Origin: Bacillota bacterium
GTDB lineage: Bacteria; Bacillota; Clostridia; Lachnospirales; Lachnospiraceae
Assembly (NCBI GenBank): GCA_023392615.1
Contig: JAEVYT010000040.1
Span: forward strand, 29,919-93,918
Length of the DNA stretch: 64,000 nucleotides
Reading direction: 5' to 3'
Of the stretch, positions 26,749-34,330 are shown in pieces. The number at the start of each line of letters is the position of its first letter. Position 1 is the stretch's first letter. Under the pieces are notes generated by a model. That model was not told the origin of the DNA. It saw nothing but the letters and a program-made list of their open reading frames with translations, and made no database searches. The translations under genes were made by a program, and so were the position numbers.

Positions 26749-26838
26749 AAAACAAGTAATTTTTTTATTAAATTGGAATACTTGTTTTAAAGAAAAGGTA
26801 AAATATAAATGGGGGCGTTAATTATCCTAACGTCTCCA
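26749..26838 (+). promoter_or_regulatory. Hairpins and possible promoter before the carboxypeptidase gene
   Basis: A perfect 10-bp stem AAAACAAGTA/TACTTGTTTT (26749-26758 with 26779-26788) can end the upstream transcript. TTGTTT in its right arm and TATAAA 16 bp later could be a promoter. Immediately after lies a second inverted repeat, GGGGCGTTA/TAACGTCTCC (about 26812-26838). Nothing else is seen in the 285-bp gap. Confidence 0.4.
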
Positions 26839-26922
26839 TTTCTTGATAGTTACCTGACAATAAAAATTGTAAATCAAAGTTACTGCAGAGCGCTATTTAA
26901 AGCGGCAGAATGGAGAGATGAT

Positions 26923-28308
26923 ATGAATAAGAAAAGTCTGCTTGGATTGCTTCTGTTTTCATGTGTTGTAATATCCGGAATGTTTTTGTCTACGGAGGTA
27001 CTCATTGAACAAAGTAGCAACACGTTACACACACAACAAGCAGGAGTAAATCATACGGAAGAAAAAGCATTAAGTAATCAGAGTACGGATTTTGCTAAGA
27101 ATGAGGTGAATAATACTAAAGGACAATCCGAATCATCAGAAGTAACCATTACGATTGCTCCGAATAAACAAATTCAAAAAGATAAATCCACTGTGGAGGA
27201 AACAGAAACAAATAATAAGGTGGAACTTGGTGAAGCTGCCAGAGAATACGCATATGAGAAGCCGACTGATATAAATTATAATGCATCGATTTCTTCGCAA
27301 AAGACTGACCAGCAGATTACTCCCGCACCTAGTGGAGTACAGGATGAAAAGACAACAGATGGTACGATTTATAACTCGTCAAATGCATCCATCATGGCTA
27401 CTGCCGATTCAATATATAAACCACAACTTATCTATGATTATAGAAAGGTAGACTATCGATCCCATATTCCTAAGATGGTTTGGGATAGTGAATTAAGGAA
27501 GGCATTAGATATTAAAAATCCAGATGTTGATCTTAAGGCAGATGCTGCAATATTATTAGACGTAAAGACAAAAAAAGTGCTTTATTATAAAAACCCCGTC
27601 AAAGCAGAATTTCCTGCAAGTACGGCAAAACTATTAACTTCGATTGTAGCTTTAAAAAATTGTAATATCAAAGATATTGTCACGGTTGGTGACGAGATAA
27701 CCATGATTGCTTCCGACTCTACGAGAGCTTATTTAAAAAAGGGGGAAAAGCTGACGGTGGAGAATTTGCTAGAGGGTATGCTGCTTCCTTCCGGAAATGA
27801 TGCTGCTTATGCAATTGCTGCTTATGTAGGAAGAAAGTCATTAAATAATCCTGAAGCAAGTAAAGAAGAAGCGATAGGTGAATTCCGCCATCTGATGAAT
27901 GAAGAAGCAAAAAGGCTCGGAGCTAAGAATTCCTACTTTATGACTCCGGATGGATATGATGCTATTGGTCAATATACAACAGCATATGATATGGGATTGA
28001 TTGGTATGTCAGCCATCAATTATAATACTATTCTAGATATAGTGAAAAAGAGTAAGTGCAGCTCGAAATTCCCCAGCGGAGAAGAAGTGACTTGGACAAG
28101 TACAAATAAGTTATTAAACCGAAATAGTGGCAAGTATTACCCCTCAGCTTTTGGTTTGAAAACCGGAACCAGCACCATGGCAGGTAATTGTCTGATAGCT
28201 GCTGCAAAAAAAGATGGTAAGAAAGTAATATGCGTTATTATGCATTCCGATGCAGGAAACAGATATGACGATGCTATAAAATTAATGAATTATGGATTAA
28301 ATCAATAA
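26923..28308 (+). CDS. D-alanyl-D-alanine carboxypeptidase (S11, PBP5-like)
   Basis: Trims the terminal D-Ala of peptidoglycan stem peptides. 461 residues: a signal or anchor segment (residues 6-23), a Ser/Thr/Asn-rich linker of about 150 residues, then the S11 penicillin-binding domain with Ser233-x-x-Lys236 (STAK), Ser290-Gly-Asn292 (SGN) and Lys413-Thr-Gly (KTGTST). It lacks the long C-terminal amphipathic anchor of classic PBP5, so the N-terminal segment probably stays as anchor. Start 26923 follows GGAGAG; an earlier in-frame start is rejected. Followed 22 bp later by a CPBP protease gene. Confidence 0.93.
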   Translation: MNKKSLLGLLLFSCVVISGMFLSTEVLIEQSSNTLHTQQAGVNHTEEKALSNQSTDFAKNEVNNTKGQSESSEVTITIAPNKQIQKDKSTVEETETNNKVELGEAAREYAYEKPTDINYNASISSQKTDQQITPAPSGVQDEKTTDGTIYNSSNASIMATADSIYKPQLIYDYRKVDYRSHIPKMVWDSELRKALDIKNPDVDLKADAAILLDVKTKKVLYYKNPVKAEFPASTAKLLTSIVALKNCNIKDIVTVGDEITMIASDSTRAYLKKGEKLTVENLLEGMLLPSGNDAAYAIAAYVGRKSLNNPEASKEEAIGEFRHLMNEEAKRLGAKNSYFMTPDGYDAIGQYTTAYDMGLIGMSAINYNTILDIVKKSKCSSKFPSGEEVTWTSTNKLLNRNSGKYYPSAFGLKTGTSTMAGNCLIAAAKKDGKKVICVIMHSDAGNRYDDAIKLMNYGLNQ

Positions 28309-28330
28309 ATGACGGGGGAATCAAAGATTT

Positions 28331-29248
28331 ATGAATAATGAGGAGATAGATAAGCAGAAGCCAAAGAGAATTCTGAGTAAAGTAGGATTCGCATTGTTTG
28401 CATTAGCATGTATTTTTATATTTACACAAAGTGGCATTGATATTTTGGTAGGCAGGTATTATCCGAGCTTGGCTAAAACCGATTGGTACGTATGGGTACT
28501 TACTGCGTTTCCATTAATCGGGCTCGGATTGCCAGTCTACCTACTTTTGATGAGGAGAATTCCGAATTCAGAAAGGGGAGGGGTAGTGAAGTTAAAACCA
28601 TTACAATTTCTTGTTATATTCTTTGTCTGTGTAGCTGCAATGCACATAACCAATATCTTGAGTAGCATATTAACACTGGTTATTGCTTACTTAAAAGGGG
28701 ATACACATTTAATAAACCCGGCACAGGAAGCAATTATGAACAGTAATTATGTGATGGCTTTTATTTATGCATCTATAATTGCGCCGGTAGTAGAAGAGTT
28801 TATATTTCGTAAAGTTCTTTTAGATAAATTAAGGAGATTTGGAGATGTTCCGGCTATACTGATGACAGGAATTGCATTCGGTTTGTTCCATATGAATTTA
28901 ACCCAGTTTTTTTATGCAGCAGTATTGGGATTTGTCTTTGCTTATGTTACAATACGAACAAATACAATAAGATATGCAATTTTATTACATATGATTATTA
29001 ATGCGAGCTCAACCTTAGCCGCGCCGTTTGTATTGAAAGGAAATATCATCGTTAGTATGATTATGGTTGGATGGGTGTTTATTGCAATCATAACGGGAAG
29101 TCTGATCCTCGCCTTTAACTATCGCAAAGTTTATTTTAACAAAACAAATCTATTAGTTAAAAGAAAGGATTATTTTATCAATGTCGGCGTTGTATGCTAT
29201 ACATTGATTTGCTTTGTAATGATTGCAATCACAACCATATTTTATTAG
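28331..29248 (+). CDS. CPBP-family intramembrane metalloprotease
   Basis: 305-residue polytopic membrane protein with the CPBP motifs VEEFIFRK, FGLFHMNLTQFF and HMIINASS. About eight hydrophobic segments. It probably shares a transcript with the carboxypeptidase 22 bp upstream. Function in this setting is unknown; CPBP proteins can process prenylated or leader-bearing peptides or confer self-immunity. Its stop is only 4 bp from the stop of the convergent YbjQ gene, with no terminator between. Confidence 0.87.
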   Translation: MNNEEIDKQKPKRILSKVGFALFALACIFIFTQSGIDILVGRYYPSLAKTDWYVWVLTAFPLIGLGLPVYLLLMRRIPNSERGGVVKLKPLQFLVIFFVCVAAMHITNILSSILTLVIAYLKGDTHLINPAQEAIMNSNYVMAFIYASIIAPVVEEFIFRKVLLDKLRRFGDVPAILMTGIAFGLFHMNLTQFFYAAVLGFVFAYVTIRTNTIRYAILLHMIINASSTLAAPFVLKGNIIVSMIMVGWVFIAIITGSLILAFNYRKVYFNKTNLLVKRKDYFINVGVVCYTLICFVMIAITTIFY

Positions 29249-29252
29249 GGAA

Positions 29253-29573
29253 TTAGTTGATTTGGACTGCAGTTCCTGAGGCAGTAACCATGAGCATACC
29301 ATTATTTGAGCCAAGTACTTCGTAATCGATATCGACACCGATTACAGCATTTGCTCCAAGTTGGTGGGCGCGGCTAACCATCTCCTGCATCGCTTGTTCT
29401 CTGGCACGGATTAACTCTTCTTCATAGGTACTTGAGCGACCCCCAAAGAAATTAGACAAGCCTGCAGTAAAATCTTTTACAAAATCTACGCCTGAGATTA
29501 CCTCACCGAATACGACACCAAAATAATCGTTGATTTGTTTTCCTTCTATGGAAGGTGTAGTAGTTACAATCAT
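29253..29573 (-). CDS. YbjQ/UPF0145-family protein
   Basis: 106-residue cytoplasmic protein of the YbjQ family, a small oligomer-forming fold sometimes called a heavy-metal-binding domain. Signature segments: TTPSIEGKQINDYFGVVFGE, REQAMQEMVSRAHQLGANAV and GVDIDYEV. Biochemical role is not established. Monocistronic on the minus strand with an AGGAGG site before the ATG. Confidence 0.9.
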   Translation of the reverse strand: MIVTTTPSIEGKQINDYFGVVFGEVISGVDFVKDFTAGLSNFFGGRSSTYEEELIRAREQAMQEMVSRAHQLGANAVIGVDIDYEVLGSNNGMLMVTASGTAVQIN

Positions 29574-29759
29574 ATAAATCCTCCTATTGATCTTTTTTCC
29601 ATAATATAATGGTTAAATTGAGTGTGTCAAGTAAGGTAAGCAAATCATAATGAGTATTTAATCCGTTTTTAATTAAGACTGAAATATTCGATAAACATAT
29701 AAAACGAACGCAAATGAAATAGATCATATACGATTACTCAAGAAGAAGGGAGTAGTTAC

Positions 29760-30938
29760 ATGACGCAACTTTTAGTTAAAATCTTTTTAAAAAATAATAC
29801 CCAATATGAAAATCCAAAGGTTAGAACAGCATATGGAATTCTATCCAGTGTTGTAGGGATTATATGCAATATCTTTCTTTTTGGAGTTAAGTTAACGGTA
29901 GGTATGGTAATTAATAGTATCTCTGTAACAGCCGATGCATTTAACAATTTATCAGATGCGGCTTCATCGGTGATCAGTTTTATTGGTGTAAAGTTAGCGG
30001 GCAGACCAGCAGATAAAGAACATCCCTTTGGGCACGGAAGATTTGAATACATCGCAGCTCTAGCGGTAGCCTTCCTAATCCTTCAGGTTGGTTTTAATCT
30101 TTTTCAAAGCTCCTTCCAAAAGGTACTCCACCCCGAAGCGATTAATTTTAATCCCATATTGACGGGAATATTATGTTTGTCGGTACTTGTGAAAGTGTGG
30201 ATGATGCTTTTTAATCGAACGTTAGGGAAACGCATTAATTCAACGGTGATGCTTGCTACTTCTGCGGATTCTATGGGGGATGTATTTGTTACCACAGCAA
30301 CAATTATCTCTACTATCATAGGTGGTTTTACGAATTTAAAGATAGATGGTTATATGGGTATCGTAGTATCAGTATTTGTTATGCTTGCAGGATTTCGAAT
30401 TGCTAAGGATACTTTGGAACCTCTACTAGGACAGCCGGTGGAACGGGATGTTTACGAAAGAATAACCACGCTAGTAGAAAGCTTTGATGGGGTTGTTGGT
30501 ACACATGATTTAATTATACACAATTATGGTCCTACGAATAGGATGGCTACAATTCATGTAGAAGTACCGAATAACGTTAATTTTGAGCAGATTCATGATA
30601 CCATTGATCTGATTGAGAAAAAGATCTGCGAAACGATGGACATCTTTTTAGTTATCCATATGGATCCTGTAGAGATTAATGATGTTAAGGTTGTGGAAAA
30701 AAAGCAGATGGTAATAGGGATCATAAACAAATTAGAACCGAAAGCTTCCCTTCATGATTTTCGTGTGATAAGTGGTGAACATCAAATTAATATGATATTT
30801 GATCTGGTCGTTCCATATTCATATAAAGAATCCGAGAAACATAATTTAATAGATAACATTAACGAAAAAGTTAAAAGCTTTGATGAACGACATAACTGTA
30901 TTATTAATATCGAGAACAGCTTTATTGCGGAAAAGTAG
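29760..30938 (+). CDS. Cation diffusion facilitator (CDF) transporter
   Basis: Proton-coupled divalent-metal exporter, 392 residues. Six membrane segments span about residues 20-220. Metal-site residues are visible in DAFNNLSDAASS (helix 2) and ADSMGDVF (helix 5), with HPFGHGRFEY between helices 2 and 3. A long cytoplasmic C-terminal region (about 225-392) includes the metallochaperone-like domain plus an extension. Likely Zn, Mn or Fe; not decidable from sequence. Transcribed alone, with GAAGGGAG before the ATG. Confidence 0.93.
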   Translation: MTQLLVKIFLKNNTQYENPKVRTAYGILSSVVGIICNIFLFGVKLTVGMVINSISVTADAFNNLSDAASSVISFIGVKLAGRPADKEHPFGHGRFEYIAALAVAFLILQVGFNLFQSSFQKVLHPEAINFNPILTGILCLSVLVKVWMMLFNRTLGKRINSTVMLATSADSMGDVFVTTATIISTIIGGFTNLKIDGYMGIVVSVFVMLAGFRIAKDTLEPLLGQPVERDVYERITTLVESFDGVVGTHDLIIHNYGPTNRMATIHVEVPNNVNFEQIHDTIDLIEKKICETMDIFLVIHMDPVEINDVKVVEKKQMVIGIINKLEPKASLHDFRVISGEHQINMIFDLVVPYSYKESEKHNLIDNINEKVKSFDERHNCIINIENSFIAEK

Positions 30939-31031
30939 AAAAGGATAAAGTAAATCAACATTATTCCTACTGATTTTATATTTTGCAACACCCCTAAGTT
31001 TATCCACTACTGCTTAACAGGAGGTAGAAGA

Positions 31032-31837
31032 ATGATAATCGATTTTCATACGCATGTATTTCCAGAGAGTATCGCAGACGCTACAGTTAAGAAGCTGGAG
31101 GAGTCCAGTGGGATAAAAGCGTTCACAAATGGCACACTTTGTGGATTGACATCCTCGATGAGAGAGAATGCTGTGGATATCTCTGTCGTTCTACCTGTTG
31201 TGACAAAACCTTCCCAGTTTGAATCGGTTAATCACTACGCTAAGAAGATTACTGAGAAGGAAGGGATTATATCCTTTGGGGGATTCATCCGGATAGTAAT
31301 AACTATAAAGAGGAGCTGAATCAGATAAAAAGGATGGGCTTACTCGGTATTAAACTTCATCCAGACTACCAAAATACCTTTATTAATGATGTCAAAATGA
31401 TACGTTTAATTCAGTATGCAGTGGAGATTGGGTTAATTGTTGTAATACATGCTGGGCTTGATATTGGATTACCTAATCCGGTGCATTGCACACCAAAACT
31501 AACGAAGGATTTGCTGCACAAGATAAGTATCGGAGAAGGAAAGATTATTCTCGCTCATATGGGTGGATATGATATGTGGGATGATGTTGAGAAATATCTT
31601 GTAGGGGAAGAGATATGGATGGATACCAGTTATTCACTAAACAAGATGGAACAAGAACAATTATTAAGAATAGTGAAAGATCATGGAAGTAATCGGATTT
31701 TGTTTGGAACGGATTCACCTTGGGATGGACAAAAAGAAGGGCTTGCTGCATTGAATAAACTAGGGCTTACGAAGGAGCAACACGACCTCATATTAGGAGG
31801 GAATGCGATGCAAATATTGGGACTAAAAAACAGGTAA
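31032..31837 (+). pseudogene. Amidohydrolase (PF04909-type), frameshifted
   Basis: Two adjacent frames together encode one TIM-barrel amidohydrolase of about 268 residues. The first (31032-) has the metal motif DFHTH and reads to FGG. Reading then continues in another frame as IHPDSNNYKEELNQIKRMG and on through KLHPDY, VIHAG, LAHMGG and LFGTDSPW. The shift lies at a run of five G (31278-31282); six would restore the frame. All expected metal-ligand positions are otherwise kept, so this is either a very recent mutation or a sequencing/assembly error at a homopolymer. Confidence 0.88.
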
Positions 31838-31878
31838 AATAAGGATGAAAAAAAGTTGAGAAAAAATGAAATTAATGC

Positions 31879-31907
31879 TTGAAAAATAAATTTTGATGGG
31901 TTATAAT
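31879..31907 (+). promoter_or_regulatory. Promoter of tRNA-Gln
   Basis: TTGAAA (31879-31884), 17-bp spacer and consensus TATAAT (31902-31907), 42 bp before the mature tRNA. Confidence 0.8.
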
Positions 31908-31948
31908 ATCATTCGTGGCTGACAAACGGACACACAACAAAATACCAT

Positions 31949-32020
31949 AGGGATATCGCCAAACGGTAAGGCACTGGACTCTGACTCCAGCATCTCAAGG
32001 TTCGAATCCTTGTATCCCTG
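31949..32020 (+). tRNA. tRNA-Gln (anticodon CTG)
   Basis: 72-nt cloverleaf: acceptor stem AGGGATA with TATCCCT, anticodon stem CTGGA/TCCAG with loop CTCTGAC giving anticodon CTG (31981-31983) for CAG codons, T arm CAAGG-TTCGAAT-CCTTG, discriminator G at 32020. CCA is not encoded. Own promoter and terminator. Confidence 0.95.
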
Positions 32021-32024
32021 CTAA

Positions 32025-32055
32025 AAAACCCATGACTATTGTAGACATGGGTTTT
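32025..32055. terminator. Intrinsic terminator after tRNA-Gln
   Basis: Perfect 10-bp stem AAAACCCATG/CATGGGTTTT (32025-32034 with 32046-32055); the A/T ends allow it to work for the tRNA and for the convergent lipoprotein gene. Confidence 0.85.
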
Positions 32056-32062
32056 AGCTTTA

Positions 32063-32911
32063 TTATTTGCTGTTTTTTGTAAATTTTAATGAGTGATCTT
32101 TAATTACAATCTTTGAACCATCAAACGTTAATTCTCCGGTTATCTTTCCGAGAATTGTGTTTGGATCAGAATTGACAAGGTGGGTAACGAATAGTTTCCC
32201 TTCATTCGTAGTGTCAAAGTAACTAAAATAATTCAGATCTATCTCAGAATTACTATTCTTTTTAGTGTTTATTTTGTTTTTTTCTATGCTTATTTTAGCG
32301 AAGTTATAAAGCTTTTTAGAATAATCTTCACTTTTATACTCGTTTAAGGTATCAATATTGTAAATATAGATTGATTCGGTTTGAGTATTAGAGCTTGCTA
32401 TCGTCTGGATCAGGATGAGTTGTGGAATACCGGATGCTAAACAGTCTTTTAAGTCTAGCCTTATACCGCAATGTGCGCCAATAAAGAACATATCGCTCTT
32501 GTAACTGATCTTCTTTTTTGTCGTACCGTTATCAACGAACCAATTTTTTCCCCAGGAATCACAAAGAACCTTAATACTTCCATTTGTAAATTGGTAATAA
32601 GGTTTGTTATCAATCCATGCCTCTGATATATTAAAGTTACCAAAGGTATGAGCTTTATTATATTCATCGAATAAATCATAGTAGTTTAAATGGAATTCAC
32701 CGTCTATTACAACTAAGTTGTCTTTGATTTCTGGTGTAGGAGTGCTTTCTCCACTCCCAGTGATACTTGAATTATTATGGATGGGTTTGCTTGAATCATT
32801 TGAGTTCACAGAATTATTCTTATTTTGTGATGATTTATGCGATTTATCACATCCTGTACATATAATGCAAATAAAGATTAGACATATAATAACAGACATA
32901 TATCGTTTCAT
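32063..32911 (-). CDS. Predicted lipoprotein, unknown function
   Basis: 282 residues with a lipoprotein signal: basic start MKRY, hydrophobic core, and a lipobox ICTGC with Cys21 as lipidated residue. A Ser/Asn/Lys-rich spacer (about 22-65) leads to a globular domain without recognised motifs. It reads YQFTNGSIKVLCDSWGKNW and FFIGAHCGIRLDLKDC, with a few cysteines. A decayed paralogue with the same signal-peptide pattern lies about 600 bp upstream on the same strand (33492-33661). Confidence 0.8.
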   Translation of the reverse strand: MKRYMSVIICLIFICIICTGCDKSHKSSQNKNNSVNSNDSSKPIHNNSSITGSGESTPTPEIKDNLVVIDGEFHLNYYDLFDEYNKAHTFGNFNISEAWIDNKPYYQFTNGSIKVLCDSWGKNWFVDNGTTKKKISYKSDMFFIGAHCGIRLDLKDCLASGIPQLILIQTIASSNTQTESIYIYNIDTLNEYKSEDYSKKLYNFAKISIEKNKINTKKNSNSEIDLNYFSYFDTTNEGKLFVTHLVNSDPNTILGKITGELTFDGSKIVIKDHSLKFTKNSK

Positions 32912-33159
32912 TTTATCTCTCCTTTTTTTGAAAGTTTCTTTGATTACTGATATTTTAACACTAATTATAAAGGCAATTATTACTGTTGGTATGATTATAC
33001 AATATGTATCATAATATAATCAATTATAAAGGTAGAGCAAAATAAAAGGGGGAATTATAGATTGTTATTTGACAAATTATGTAGTAATCTAGATTGGTAA
33101 GTAATATTATATAATTTCATAGGACTATATAAATTTATATAATTAGGGGGAGAATGAGA

Positions 33160-33348
33160 ATGTTTTTTTTGTGGCGGATATTAGTGGTTATACAAACTAT
33201 TTTTTCATACGGAACAGCATACAGGCTTACGAAAAGAGGCGGAGACAATGGGATATCACTCTTTGGATGGCTCTTTGTTCTTGGATTGGCTTCATTGATT
33301 CCTGGTCTAGGTATATATCTGTGGTTTAAATACAGAGAAGAGGAATAA
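33160..33348 (+). CDS. Small two-helix membrane protein
   Basis: 62 residues, MFFLWRILVVIQTIF at the start and a second hydrophobic stretch (LFGWLFVLGLASLIPGLGIY) before a charged tail KYREEE. The ATG at 33160 is 7 nt after AGGGGGAG (33145-33152), a strong site; the ATG at 33154 is too close. No homologue recognised. The ribosome binding site and clean membrane profile make it a credible gene. Confidence 0.6.
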   Translation: MFFLWRILVVIQTIFSYGTAYRLTKRGGDNGISLFGWLFVLGLASLIPGLGIYLWFKYREEE

Positions 33349-33491
33349 GTTATTTCTCTCTAGATAGTTCGTTTTTTTACTTCACATAGTTGTTGTTCTG
33401 TTTCATAAATTGCCCAACACTATTTTTCTGATATATAAAACAAATATCTATCTTGTCTGATTTTCATCATAAAAATTACGCAGGTCATCAA

Positions 33492-33661
33492 CTATATTTT
33501 TATCAATGCTACACCAATATTGTATATCATTGGTAGAATATGACCAAATTCATTATGCTGTTTATCTGAGCTCTGGTTTTTGTGATTACATCCCGTTGAT
33601 AATGCAAATATTGAAATTACACATATAAAAAAACCAGATTCTTTCTATATCTTTTTATCAT
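33492..33661 (-). pseudogene. Decayed lipoprotein gene fragment
   Basis: On the minus strand an AAGGTG site and ATG (33661) open MIKRYRKNLVF. After a run of seven T (33627-33633 on this strand read as A) the other frame continues FFICVISIFALSTGCNHKNQ, a perfect lipoprotein signal with lipobox LSTGC, then stops at 33492. One extra T would join them. The start and spacer resemble the 32063-32911 lipoprotein, so this is a truncated, frameshifted paralogue. The rest of the 33349-33904 gap is AT-rich with nothing else recognisable except the blaI promoter. Confidence 0.65.
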
Positions 33662-33833
33662 ATGGATCACCTTATTTTCCAATATTTCTTCTTGTCATAA
33701 ACGAACTATCATAAAACACAATAATATAAAAGTATTATAAGTCAAAACTTTACAGTATACAAATGATTTCCAGTTGTTAGTTGCATAAAGTCGAATTAAC
33801 ATATTTTATAATATTATTTATATAATTCTATGC

Positions 33834-33862
33834 TTGACAAAACCGTATTACAATTGTAATAT
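33834..33862 (+). promoter_or_regulatory. Promoter of the blaI-blaR1-type pair
   Basis: TTGACA (33834-33839), 17-bp spacer and TAATAT (33857-33862). Confidence 0.75.
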
Positions 33863-33887
33863 GGTTTTGTAGTACTACACTTGTAAT
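33847..33887 (+). promoter_or_regulatory. Two BlaI/CopY-type operators
   Basis: A perfect palindrome ATTACAATTGTAAT (33847-33860) covers the spacer and -10. A second, near-perfect copy with TACACTTGTA (33876-33885) lies downstream, 27 bp centre to centre. Both carry the TACA..TGTA half-sites of BlaI/MecI/CopY operators, placed to block the promoter of the repressor gene itself. Confidence 0.75.
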
Positions 33888-33904
33888 ACGAAAGGATTAA
33901 AAGA

Positions 33905-34276
33905 ATGAACAATATATCAGATTCCGAGTGGAAGGTAATGAAGGTATTGTGGAAGAAGTCACCAAGATTGGCGAGTGAGATTGTGGAGGAACTAGAGCCG
34001 GACACAGGCTGGAATCCAAAAACAATTCACACACTGATTAGAAGGCTGGTTTCAAAGGGTGCGATTGAGGCAAGAAAAAAGAATACCTTTTACTCTTATT
34101 TTGCAGTAGTGAGTGAAACTGAATGTGTCAAAGAAGAAGCAAAAACATTTTTAGAAAAATGCTTTAATGGTTCACTTAATATGTTGTTGGCTAATTTTAT
34201 TGAAGATGAGAAGTTATCAAGCAAAGATATTGAGGACCTTGAGAATTTGTTAAAGGCCAAGAAGGATACAAAGTGA
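33905..34276 (+). CDS. BlaI/MecI/CopY-family transcriptional repressor
   Basis: 123-residue winged-helix repressor. The N-terminal DNA-binding domain begins ISDSEWKVMKVLWKKSP and includes NPKTIHTLIRRLVSKGAI (recognition helix); the C-terminal helices dimerise. In the bla/mec systems the partner metalloprotease cleaves it to induce transcription; that partner type is encoded 54 bp downstream. It probably binds the two TACA/TGTA palindromes in its own promoter. Confidence 0.93.
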   Translation: MNNISDSEWKVMKVLWKKSPRLASEIVEELEPDTGWNPKTIHTLIRRLVSKGAIEARKKNTFYSYFAVVSETECVKEEAKTFLEKCFNGSLNMLLANFIEDEKLSSKDIEDLENLLKAKKDTK

Positions 34277-34330
34277 ATTATTGAAAAGCATAATACACTT
34301 TACAATGAGCAGACATGATAGGTGAAAGGC

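Noticed and set aside
26809..26922. N-terminal extension of the D,D-carboxypeptidase
   Set aside because: No ribosome binding site there, and it would bury the signal/anchor segment that follows GGAGAG and ATG at 26923.
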